Source: CATOSP01 sp034422355
GTDB lineage: Bacteria; Chloroflexota; Dehalococcoidia; Lucifugimonadales; UBA3495
Length of the DNA: 64,000 nucleotides
Reading direction: 5' to 3'
Assembly: GCA_034422355.1 (NCBI GenBank)
Contig: DAOUJS010000140.1
Span: 1-64,000 of the forward strand
Below the pieces are notes generated by a model, which saw only the letters and a list, made by a program, of their open reading frames with translations, was not told the origin of the DNA and ran no database searches. The translations under genes and the position numbers were made by a program. Shown here in pieces: positions 23,185 through 30,716 of the stretch; position 1 is the first letter of the stretch, and each line of letters opens with the position of its first letter.

Positions 23185-23583
23185 TTAGGTTGATGCCAAC
23201 TCTCTGATGACCTCGGTATAAGTCAGGATGTGGTCCCTCCCGCCGTCTTCACTGGTCACTATCACGTAGCCGTGGTTGGCTACGGTTCCAATGATGGCCT
23301 CCAATAGCGTGTCATAGGGAAGCGGCTGGACTTCCTCGCTATGTTTGAGTGCAGTGTCATCAATAGGACGTCCTAGTTCCACCCACTGCGCCAAGCCATT
23401 TGTAGTGACTACGTGTGTATATCTTATGTTGCTGTCAAAAAGTGGGATTTGAGACAAATGGTAACCGGGGTAGTCGTTTGCCATGAGGCCAGCTATGTAA
23501 TGCATAGAAGCCAATTCGCCTGCATGTACTACTTTCTGGTCCCAGGGAACCATTGTACCGATTTTTTTCTTCAGGTCTGCCAT
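23185..23583 (-). CDS. Unknown protein, possibly CBS-like C-terminal half
   Basis: The 132-residue protein starts MADLKKKIGTMVPWDQ. The second half (PIDDTALKHSEEVQPLPYDT, then VANHGYVIVTSEDGGRDHIL) has the rhythm of a CBS module: a short strand, a helix, then a hydrophobic strand before an acidic turn. I am not sure of this. The stop codon forms the edge of the HNH stub, so the original C terminus may have been altered by a rearrangement. AGGAGA precedes the ATG. Confidence 0.5.
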   Translation of the reverse strand: MADLKKKIGTMVPWDQKVVHAGELASMHYIAGLMANDYPGYHLSQIPLFDSNIRYTHVVTTNGLAQWVELGRPIDDTALKHSEEVQPLPYDTLLEAIIGTVANHGYVIVTSEDGGRDHILTYTEVIRELAST

Positions 23584-23606
23584 TTAGCCTCTCCTTCAGC
23601 GGTTTG

Positions 23607-24245
23607 TTAGGGGCAAGAATCGTAGCTATCGTATGCTTCTAACGCCAGGCGGGCAGGGGCGTCCACATAATCGACTTGCTCGACTCCCGCGTATACCTTC
23701 CATCTCCCAGGAACGGACGATGGGCTGTCCGGCCTGTCAAAGCCCGGCCCGATAACAACCCACGTCTCAGTCCTGGCAGGGCCGGTTGGTGAGTAGCCTT
23801 TGGGAACTTCCGTGACACCGTGATAACTTGCCGACCATGCGACGCCTTCAACGGTTCCGGTTGCTAGGCCCATCAACCACGATTGCTTTTCCTGTTCTGA
23901 TGGAGGAAGTTGAAGTTCGTCAGATGGCACAGGCGCATAGGTCAGTGGCGGTCTGGGGGTCATCCAGTTTCTCCGATAATGTTTGTCGTAAAAGGCTTCC
24001 CGGGTCGCTCTATGAATCTCCACTTTCGTCCGGCTTGCATAGACTCCATCCCAACCACGTAAGCACTCCTGTAAATAAGCTTGCAGAATCGAAATCGCAG
24101 AGGATTCGTCCAATAGCAACGCAGGGCCGGATTGCTTTGGGCTTGCATCGGACTTGGACTCCGCTGGCATGTCTGACGGTCCGCAAGCCATCATCGCTAT
24201 TGCGGCAAAAAATACAATCACCAGCATCGTCAAGTAGGACTGCAT
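23607..24245 (-). CDS. Predicted lipoprotein of unknown function
   Basis: Start chosen at ATG 24245, which begins MQSYLTMLVIVFFAAIAMMA followed by the lipobox Cys; the frame upstream to 24290 adds residues that belong to debris from another gene. The mature 190 residues contain ILQAYLQECLRGWDGVYA, a Pro-rich stretch (TPRPPLTYAPVPSDELQLPP) and a C-terminal beta-rich part with WVVIGPGFD and GRWKVYAGVEQV. Three Cys occur, including one at the C terminus. No family recognised. It is same-strand with the unknown gene at 23185-23583, 23 bases away, and may form a small operon with it. Confidence 0.6.
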   Translation of the reverse strand: MQSYLTMLVIVFFAAIAMMACGPSDMPAESKSDASPKQSGPALLLDESSAISILQAYLQECLRGWDGVYASRTKVEIHRATREAFYDKHYRRNWMTPRPPLTYAPVPSDELQLPPSEQEKQSWLMGLATGTVEGVAWSASYHGVTEVPKGYSPTGPARTETWVVIGPGFDRPDSPSSVPGRWKVYAGVEQVDYVDAPARLALEAYDSYDSCP

Positions 24246-24404
24246 CCCCTTACCGTGGGTCAGGCCCGCCGCCTTGGGCACCTGGGCCATGGCGGGCTGC
24301 TGGTCGGCGATGAGGCCTCCAGGCCACGTCCAGGTCGGAGAGGGTCCCAGGTGTACTTGAAGGCTGCGCCGGCGGCCTGGCTGCCCACGGGGGCGGCGTA
24401 GTCC
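24246..24404 (-). other. Gene debris of unknown origin
   Basis: On the minus strand overlapping frames give DYAAPVGSQAAGAAFKYTW, then DLDVAW and GLIADQQPAMAQVPKAAGLT, which read like consecutive pieces of one protein split by frameshifts. I could not identify the parent. It abuts the IS630-derived element at 24405. Confidence 0.35.
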
Positions 24405-24555
24405 TAAACTGAAGCCAAGGTGAAATGTACATATCGCTAGACCGCACTGTCGGTGCCCACCCAGTTGGAGCTTAAAGGTGATATGAAGTGCTGCGGAGTC
24501 CTTTCAGTCGTTTTCAAGACCCCAGAAATGCACATCCCACCTTGGTATTGGTTCA
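24405..24555. mobile_element. 151-base MITE-like derivative of the IS630 element
   Basis: TAAACTGAAGCCAAGGTG at 24405-24422 and CACCTTGGTATTGGTTCA at 24538-24555 are inverted ends that differ at two bases each from the ends of the complete element at 7637-8875. Only 115 bases lie between them, with no coding capacity. GAAATGCACATCC before the right end is also shared. Confidence 0.75.
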
Positions 24556-24689
24556 GTTAACTGCCGGTGCCTTTCCGGTCGGGTCAGAGCGGCGTATTCA
24601 GACCCGGCGTAGCGGTTGTTTCTGCGGCAACCGCACCCGGCCCGCTCCCTCCCCGCCAAGCCCTCGGGCTGCCGCTCATGCCGCAGCGT

Positions 24690-24800
24690 GAAGGACCAGT
24701 AAAACTATATACCATTATACGTATGGTATCAACATTATTAAATTTCTATTTATATGCTATTTTATATGGTCTTTTGTATAACCCTGCTAGACTTGCAGTA
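24690..24800 (+). promoter_or_regulatory. AT-rich island with an inverted repeat
   Basis: About 100 bases that are strongly AT-rich (for example ATTATTAAATTTCTATTTAT) in an otherwise GC-rich region. ATACCAT (24709-24715) and ATGGTAT (24723-24729) form an inverted repeat with a seven-base spacer, which could be an operator. It lies upstream of the broken GAF gene. It may be that gene's old control region or unrelated imported DNA. Confidence 0.4.
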
Positions 24801-24839
24801 TGATCAAGCTGTGAGACGGCTTTGTCCCGGCCGCAACGG

Positions 24840-25327
24840 ATGCCAGCGTCCGGGCCGGTGAGGGAAGAAATGGACCGGTCAGACCGGCGGGACCGGCAGA
24901 CCGGGGCGCTGCGGGAGCGGGTGTCGCGACTCAGCGAGGCCAGCCTGCGCATCAACGAGAGCCTGGACCTTGACGCGGCCCTGTGGGCCGTGATGGAGGG
25001 CGCCCGCTCCCTGACCGGAGCGTCCCACGCAGTGATCACCACCCTGGACGCCCGGGGCCGGGTTGACGACCACCGGGCCCTGGGCCTGGACCCCGGTGAC
25101 CTGGAGCCGCTGTGGCAGACCGCTGGCGGCCTGGAGTTCTTCCAGTACCTGAACGCTCTGCCGGGACCGCTGCGGGTGGGCCGGCTGGAGGAGTTCACCG
25201 CGTCCATCGGCCTGGCCGGGTTCCCCCGTCCGTGTCCCTCACCGACTTCATGTCGGCCCTGGTGCTCCACCAGGGCCCGCGGGCCGCAACTCCCCGGCCG
25301 GTCTGGCCAGCCGGAAAGATGAAGTGA
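24840..25327 (+). pseudogene. GAF-domain sensor protein, frameshifted and truncated
   Basis: Starting at ATG 24840 or 24870 the frame gives a coiled-coil lead-in (LRERVSRLSEASLRINESLD) and a GAF domain (LDAALWAVMEGARSLTGASH, then VITTLDARGR). Near 25222, in a run of five C, the frame is lost: GLAGFP continues in the next frame as PPSVSLTDFMSALVLHQG, still GAF-like, before stopping at 25327. The histidine kinase or output domain expected after GAF is gone, and the sequence passes straight into the end of a decayed IS630 transposase gene. Confidence 0.6.
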
Positions 25328-25329
25328 AA

Positions 25330-25435
25330 CGGAGCTGCCGGGCGGTGCCGAATCAAGGGCCGAGCTACTCTTGCGTGATTCCTGGCCTGATTCACGCCTT
25401 ACGGCAAATGCACATTCCACCTTGGCTTTGGTTTA
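25330..25435 (+). pseudogene. 3' remnant of an IS630 transposase with its right end
   Basis: One frame reads AESRAELLLRDSWPDSRL and then TANAHSTLALV before TAG, matching the last 32 residues of the complete transposase (KAEALLRDFQPDSRRPANAH region). The final 18 bases, 25418-25435, are identical to the right inverted end at 8858-8875. The rest of the element is gone; the remnant is joined to the truncated GAF gene. Confidence 0.75.
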
Positions 25436-25482
25436 GCAGGGGTCTCGGACTCCCTGGAATGTAGAATCGGGCACTACGAGTC

Positions 25483-26064
25483 CTATTCCCCGGAAACAGA
25501 CTCGATGCGGTCCACCTGCAAGCCTCGCTCGGCCATCACCCGGCGGATGGGTATGTTAAGTTCATCCATTGGGGCGGCTTCCTCCTGGGTTTCACGCAAG
25601 GTCGTCCCCACCGCAACAGAGATGGTTTCCGCCAGTTGCGAGGCGTAGAGCCGTCCCTGCCCATCCAGGGCGGCATAGAGGAGGGACGGGTTCGATATCA
25701 GGGCGGTGACCTCGACCGACCGGGGATTCGGGTTATCCTCGCCGGGGCTGGCGTCTCCCGAGGTCAAGCGTCCCAGGTTGATGCGAAGCTGGAAGGGGCG
25801 TACCCGGAACAAGCGCACTTCTTTCCCGCCGCCGGTAAGCCCCAGGAAGGACATGCAAACCCTGGTCGTCCCGCTCCCCAGTTCCCTAACTATTGCGCCC
25901 TTTGATGCCAGGAACCCTATCTGGTCCGGGGCGATGGTAACAGTCTTGGCCCACAGTCCTGGCAGGTCGGACACGCGCCTGCTCTCCGCCAGAAGCGGGT
26001 CGGAGTCCCCGGACACGGAGTGTCCAGTGGGCGGCGGCGGGTCATCGCCTCTGCGTTGGCTCAT
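25483..26064 (-). CDS. Band-7/SPFH-like domain protein
   Basis: The 193-residue protein has no signal peptide or membrane helix. After a Pro/Ser-rich N terminus it shows LWAKTVTIAPDQIGFLASKG and FRVRPFQLRINLGRL, then VEVTALISNPSLLYAALDGQ and a long helix (YASQLAETISVAVGTTLRET), ending IPIRRVMAERGLQVDRIESV. This order of beta strands followed by a helix and a closing strand fits a band-7/stomatin core. Such domains usually sit on a membrane anchor, which is lacking here. ATG 26064 is chosen; TTG 26067 is adjacent. It is divergent from the CoxL-like gene, with about 220 bases between. Confidence 0.5.
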   Translation of the reverse strand: MSQRRGDDPPPPTGHSVSGDSDPLLAESRRVSDLPGLWAKTVTIAPDQIGFLASKGAIVRELGSGTTRVCMSFLGLTGGGKEVRLFRVRPFQLRINLGRLTSGDASPGEDNPNPRSVEVTALISNPSLLYAALDGQGRLYASQLAETISVAVGTTLRETQEEAAPMDELNIPIRRVMAERGLQVDRIESVSGE

Positions 26065-26282
26065 CAATGGTCTCCTGGCTGGATAGTTTCAGGCTGACTG
26101 GACCGAGGTCTCCGCTCCCGGCACGGCCAACTCACCCGGAGTCGGGCCAATGTTACCATAACGCAAACGCTGGGGCGGCTCCCCAAATGCGCATAGACGG
26201 CGCGCTCCGTGTGGTAAAATCCTGTTGGCCAGACCTAGCAGGGTCCGCTAGCAGGGTCCGATTGTATGGAGGTGACGAGTCA

Positions 26283-28601
26283 ATGACTTCTAACATCGTC
26301 CTATCTAACGAGGAGTATAACGTGGTGGGCGGCAGGCCCATCCGCCACGACGGGACGGACAAGGTGACAGGGCGCGCCCAGTATGGCGCAGACATTCAAC
26401 TGACCGGGCTGCTCTACGGCAAGGTTCTGCGAAGTCCTCATTCTCACGCGCGAATCAAGAAGATAGACACCAGCCGCGCCGAGGCCGCTCCCGGCGTCCG
26501 GGCCGTGGTAACGTCCGCCGACCTTCCCCAGCCTTCAGGCCGCATGTTGGACTTGGGCGAGGGGGCAACGGCCAACCCCAAGTTCCTGAGCAACAACTGC
26601 CTGGCCGCGGAGAAGGCCCTTTACAAGGGTCATGCCGTGGCCGCCGTGGCCGCCGCTACGGCGCACGAGGCGGAGCAGGCTCTGGCGCTCATCGACGTCG
26701 AGTACGAGGTCCTGCCTCCGGTGTTGAACGTTCTCGACGCGATGAAGGACGACGCCCCGGTGGTCCACGAGCGTCTGGCCAATAACGTCAGCGCCAACGT
26801 CAGGACCGGCGGGCTGCGCTCCGACGACGACCCGGCGGTGAGCAACAACATCGCCAACCACTTCTTCTTCGAGTTGGGAGACATGGACCAGGGGTTCGCC
26901 GAGGCCGACCTGATCGTAGAGCGGGAGTTCAACACCGCCACGGTCCACCAGGGGTACATCGAGCCCCACAGCGCGACGGCCCATTGGAACTCCGACGGCA
27001 AGATTACCATCTGGTGCAGCAGCCAGGGCCACTTCAACATCCGCGACCAGTCCGCGATGATTCTCGGCGTGCCCGTGTCGGACATCCGGGTAGTCCCGAT
27101 GGAGATTGGCGGCGGCTTCGGCGGCAAGACCCTGGTCTACCTGGAGCCGGTGGCCTGCGTGCTGTCCAAGGTGTCCGGCAGGCCGGTCAAGGTCACCATG
27201 AACCGGGCCGAGGTCTTCCAGGGGACCGGCCCCACTTCCGGCAGCTACATGCGTGTCAAGATGGGCGTCACCAGTGAAGGCCGAATCACCGCGTGCGACG
27301 CCACCCTGGCCTACGAAGCGGGAGCGTTCCCCGGTTCCCCGGTCAACCCCGGCCTTCAGTGCATGTTGGCTTCCTACGACATACCCAACGGCAGGCTGGA
27401 AGGTTACGATGTCGTCTCCAACAAGCCCAAGACCGCGGCCTACCGCGCGCCGGGTTCCCCCGCTTCCGCATTCGCCGTGGAAACGGTGATTGACGAGATA
27501 TGCGAGAAGCTGGAGATCGACCCGCTGGACTTCCGCCAGCTCAACGGGGCCAAGGAAGGAACCCGGCGGCTGACCGGCCCCACTTTCCCCAGGATCGGGT
27601 TCATTGAGACCGTCGAAGCGGCCCGCGCCCATGACCACTATAGCGCCCCGCTGGAAGGCCCCAACCGTGGCCGGGGCGTTGCGGCCGGGTTCTGGTTCAA
27701 CGGCGCAGGCCCCTCCAGCGCAACCGCCAGCGTGCTTGCCGATGGTACGGTCAGCCTGGTGGAAGGCTCGCCGGACATCGGCGGGACCCGTGCCGCAGTG
27801 GCCATGCAGTTGGCCGAGGTGTTGGGCATCGCGGCTGAGGACGTCAAGCCGATGGTGGGAGACACTGACTCGGTTGGCTGGACTTCCGTCACCGGCGGCA
27901 GCGGTGTCGCATTCAAGACCGGCTGGGCTGCCTACGAAGCGGCCCAGGACGTGAAGAGCCAGATGATTGCCCGTGCGGCCCGCATCTGGGAGATTTCCCC
28001 CGATGACGTGGACTACACCGATGGCGTCATTTCCCACAGGTCCGACCCGGAGCTGAAGTTCACCTTCAAGGAGTTGGCCAGCCGCCTCAACGCTACCGGC
28101 GGCCCCATTGTGGGCCGGGCCAACGTTGACCCGCGGGGTGTCGGGTCGGCCTTCGCCCTGCACATGGTCGATGTGGAGGTGGACCCGGAGACTGGCAAGG
28201 TGGACATCCTGCGCTACACCGCGTTGCAGGACGCAGGCAAGGCCATCCACCCCAGCTACGTGGAGGGGCAGATACAGGGCGGAGCTGTCCAGGGAATAGG
28301 CTGGGCCCTCAACGAGGAGTACGTATTCGACGACAAGGGCGAGATGTCCAACCCGACCTTCCTGGACTACCGGATGCCCATCAGCCTCGACCTGCCGATG
28401 ATCGACACGGTCATCGTCGAGGTCGCCAACCCAGGCCATCCCTACGGTGTCCGCGGCGTGGGCGAGGTGCCCATCGTACCCCCGATGGCGGCCATCGCCA
28501 ACGCGATCTACGATGCCGTGGGAGTGCGCATGGAAAAGCTGCCCATGTCGCCGGGGAACATCCTCGAGGCCCTCTGGGACAAGCAGGCCAACGGAGCTTA
28601 G
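26283..28601 (+). CDS. Molybdopterin-binding subunit of a xanthine dehydrogenase/CO dehydrogenase-family enzyme
   Basis: Start at ATG 26283 with GGAGGTGA at 26268-26275. The 772-residue protein has the aldehyde-oxidase hammerhead domain (GTDKVTGRAQYGADI, LRSPHSHARI) and molybdenum-binding domains: GGGFGGKT at 276-283, AYRAPGSP at 386-393 and the base-catalyst Glu in GVRGVGEVPIVPP (E728). The AYRAPGSP loop lacks the Cys-Ser-Phe of form I CO dehydrogenase and the GAGR of form II, so the substrate is likely an aldehyde or N-heterocycle. Genes for the FAD and 2Fe-2S subunits are not adjacent, which is unusual. The enzyme would act in the cytoplasm with partners from elsewhere. Confidence 0.9.
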   Translation: MTSNIVLSNEEYNVVGGRPIRHDGTDKVTGRAQYGADIQLTGLLYGKVLRSPHSHARIKKIDTSRAEAAPGVRAVVTSADLPQPSGRMLDLGEGATANPKFLSNNCLAAEKALYKGHAVAAVAAATAHEAEQALALIDVEYEVLPPVLNVLDAMKDDAPVVHERLANNVSANVRTGGLRSDDDPAVSNNIANHFFFELGDMDQGFAEADLIVEREFNTATVHQGYIEPHSATAHWNSDGKITIWCSSQGHFNIRDQSAMILGVPVSDIRVVPMEIGGGFGGKTLVYLEPVACVLSKVSGRPVKVTMNRAEVFQGTGPTSGSYMRVKMGVTSEGRITACDATLAYEAGAFPGSPVNPGLQCMLASYDIPNGRLEGYDVVSNKPKTAAYRAPGSPASAFAVETVIDEICEKLEIDPLDFRQLNGAKEGTRRLTGPTFPRIGFIETVEAARAHDHYSAPLEGPNRGRGVAAGFWFNGAGPSSATASVLADGTVSLVEGSPDIGGTRAAVAMQLAEVLGIAAEDVKPMVGDTDSVGWTSVTGGSGVAFKTGWAAYEAAQDVKSQMIARAARIWEISPDDVDYTDGVISHRSDPELKFTFKELASRLNATGGPIVGRANVDPRGVGSAFALHMVDVEVDPETGKVDILRYTALQDAGKAIHPSYVEGQIQGGAVQGIGWALNEEYVFDDKGEMSNPTFLDYRMPISLDLPMIDTVIVEVANPGHPYGVRGVGEVPIVPPMAAIANAIYDAVGVRMEKLPMSPGNILEALWDKQANGA

Positions 28602-29089
28602 CATCCCAACAGGCGTCGATGGCTACTGGGTAGTTTCCCTCAGCCTGACGCCGATACTCTGACCCGACAGCGCCGGCAGCACGAGGGCCAAGGTGCCCGA
28701 AGTGTTGCCGGCGCTGCGTTATATCCGGAGCCGGAGGAGGCTTCCCCCGCTATAAGCAAAGACCGGCGATGCGGACTCAAGTGAAGTGCGGAGAACGGGT
28801 TGCCGTTGGCTTTGGGTAGGTCCCGGTGTGGGAAATGAATCCCATTTGGAGTTCCAACCGTAGTTGATGATGACGCCTGCTGCAACGCCTGGGATGTGTA
28901 GCGGGGAGTTGAGCGGCGGCGTCACTCCCCACTGAGGGGGATTTCCCCTATCTGATGTCTTTAGCTTAGTCTCGGGGAAATCCCCTGAGAATTCCCTGCA
29001 TACGTGTTAAGCGTATTGGCTTGGCATGGGGCAGTCTCTTTTGCTTACCGGCCCGGATCAGATATTGGAGTCGGGAGAAGGATGCAGAG
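28602..29089. other. Intergenic stretch, 488 bases, with one long hairpin
   Basis: No convincing reading frame. The left part (28610-28720) has short GC-rich inverted segments such as AGCGCCGGCAGC and GCCGGCGCTGC (28669-28713), which could terminate the CoxL-like gene. The right part contains the inverted repeat at 28938-28986. Confidence 0.45.
28938..28986. repeat. Inverted repeat GGGGATTTCCCC / GGGGAAATCCCC
   Basis: The 12-base arms at 28938-28949 and 28975-28986 are perfectly complementary with a 25-base loop. No T tract follows on either strand, so a simple terminator is unlikely; each arm is also nearly self-complementary, which would suit a dimeric protein binding site pair. Confidence 0.5.
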
Positions 29090-29671
29090 ATGAGGGTAAG
29101 ATGCCAGGGACAGTTGCGCCGGGTCAGGTTGGTCCTCCGATGGGGTCTGTGGGTCTTGGGACTGGCGGTGCTGCTGGTGGCCTGCACCGGGGGCCAGGGC
29201 GGCAGCGCAGCAAACGGCGGCACAGCCGCGCCCGACCTTCCAATTGCGCTGTACCAGGGTGCGGATGCGCTGGGCGGCAGTGAGATTCAGCTTTCAGCCT
29301 TGCAGGGCAAAGCGGTGGTGCTGAACTTCTGGGCCGGGTTGTGTCCTCCCTGCCGTGCCGAAATGCCTGATATTGAGGAATTTCACCAGGAATATCAGGA
29401 CAGGGTTACGACAGTCGGAGTGGACGTTGGGGAGTTTATGGGCTTGGGCAACCAGGAAGAAGCCCGGCAGTTGCTGACAGACCTGGGAGTCACCTATCCG
29501 GCAGGGTATACAATGCATCGCGGCGTGATTGCCGACTATAATGTCCTTTCCATGCCCACCACGGTGTTCATCACTCCCGACGGCGGAATTTTCCGCAAGT
29601 GGTCCGGCATTCTGGACCGGGATGCGTTGACAGAAGTCACCGACGAAATGCTGGAGGAATCAGGCCAATAG
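29090..29671 (+). CDS. TlpA/ResA-like thioredoxin lipoprotein
   Basis: Start at ATG 29090 gives a lipoprotein signal (LRWGLWVLGLAVLLVACTGG, lipobox LVAC). The thioredoxin fold follows: VVLNFWAGLCPPCRAEMPDI with the redox pair Cys-Pro-Pro-Cys, and the cis-Pro in LSMPTTVFITPDGG. The length of 193 residues is normal for extracytoplasmic TlpA/ResA proteins, which reduce disulfides or cytochrome c apoproteins. The CcdA gene 15 bases downstream supplies electrons across the membrane to such proteins, making the two a functional pair. Confidence 0.9.
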   Translation: MRVRCQGQLRRVRLVLRWGLWVLGLAVLLVACTGGQGGSAANGGTAAPDLPIALYQGADALGGSEIQLSALQGKAVVLNFWAGLCPPCRAEMPDIEEFHQEYQDRVTTVGVDVGEFMGLGNQEEARQLLTDLGVTYPAGYTMHRGVIADYNVLSMPTTVFITPDGGIFRKWSGILDRDALTEVTDEMLEESGQ

Positions 29672-29686
29672 ACGGGCAGGCCGATA

Positions 29687-30601
29687 ATGTTTGCGACGAA
29701 GACGATTACCGAGGCATTCCGGGACCCGCGGCAACTCCGAAGCTTGGCCCTCTCTGCGGGCGTCGGCCTGCTGGCTCTCGCCGTCGCCTATATCGGGGCC
29801 AAGACCATCGGCAACACTACCGGCATCGACGGGGTGAACGGGTTCGTTGAGTCCCTGTCAGGGCAGTCCAGTTCATTCCTGGGAGACCTGGGCCTATGGG
29901 CGCCCCTGGGGTTCGCCTTCGCAGCCGGAATGGCGTCTGCGGTAAACCCCTGCGGCTTCGCCATGCTTCCCGCTTACCTGGGGCTGTATCTGGGCGCGAA
30001 CCCCGATGGAGAGGATGTCAAGACGCCGGTGGCGCGTCAACTGGGACGGGCAGGGTTGGTCGGAGGATCGGTCACTGCCGGATTCGTGGTACTGTTTGGC
30101 GTGGCGGGTGGGCTTATAAGCCTGGGTGCAAGGTCAGTGGTAGTAGATATATTGCCGTGGCTGGGGCTGTCCATCGGTGTGCTCCTGGTGTTCGCCGGGG
30201 CATGGATGGTTGGAGGGGGCAAGCTGTACACCGGCCTGGCCGCCAGGGCCGCGACCCGGTTGGGAGACCCGGCCCGGGTCAGCCCGCGCGGCTACTTCCT
30301 GTTCGGCTTGAGTTACGGTGTCGCATCGTTGAGTTGTACCCTGCCGGTGTTTCTCGCGGTGGTGGGCACCAGCTTCGCGGTGTCCAGCATCCTCACGTCC
30401 CTCGTCCAGTTCTTCCTCTACGCCCTGGGCATGGGCCTGGTTATCATTGTCCTGACCCTTGGTATCGCCTTCGCCAGGGGCGCAATGGTCGGCGGGCTGC
30501 GGAAGGCGCTGCCCTACATCCAACCCATCGGGGCGTGGCTGATGGTGGTGGCGGGCGCGTACATTGTCTTCTACTGGCTGACCCTCGGCGGCCTGATGTA
30601 A
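29687..30601 (+). CDS. ccdA: CcdA-type thiol electron transporter
   Basis: The 304-residue membrane protein has seven or so helices. The first redox Cys is in SAVNPCGFAMLPAYLG and the second in GVASLSCTLPVFLAVVG, the paired motifs of CcdA and the DsbD core, which carry electrons from cytoplasmic thioredoxin outward. An extra N-terminal stretch with one more helix (LALSAGVGLLALAVAYIGAK) precedes the usual start. It follows the TlpA-like gene and is closed by the hairpin at 30647-30692. A strong call for the family, with partner inferred from context. Confidence 0.88.
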   Translation: MFATKTITEAFRDPRQLRSLALSAGVGLLALAVAYIGAKTIGNTTGIDGVNGFVESLSGQSSSFLGDLGLWAPLGFAFAAGMASAVNPCGFAMLPAYLGLYLGANPDGEDVKTPVARQLGRAGLVGGSVTAGFVVLFGVAGGLISLGARSVVVDILPWLGLSIGVLLVFAGAWMVGGGKLYTGLAARAATRLGDPARVSPRGYFLFGLSYGVASLSCTLPVFLAVVGTSFAVSSILTSLVQFFLYALGMGLVIIVLTLGIAFARGAMVGGLRKALPYIQPIGAWLMVVAGAYIVFYWLTLGGLM

Positions 30602-30646
30602 ACGCTCGCTGACTTTCTCAAGCCCGGAGGGTGTTCAAAATGCAAC

Positions 30647-30692
30647 ACAGCCCCGGCGTTTCCCCCACCTGAGCGGGAAACGCCGGGGCTGT
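30647..30692. terminator. Strong bidirectional hairpin terminator
   Basis: Arms ACAGCCCCGGCGTTTCCC (30647-30664) and GGGAAACGCCGGGGCTGT (30675-30692) are perfectly complementary over 18 bases with a ten-base loop. CCTGTTTC follows on the plus strand. It separates the convergent ccdA gene and the end of the purine operon and can serve both. Confidence 0.85.
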
Positions 30693-30716
30693 CCTGTTTC
30701 AGAGAGTTTCTAAAGT

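Noticed and set aside
26535..28604. 689-codon open frame on the minus strand, antisense to the molybdenum hydroxylase gene
   Set aside because: The sense frame has all family motifs and a good ribosome site. The antisense frame is His/Gly/Val-rich with no motif and results from GC-rich codon bias.
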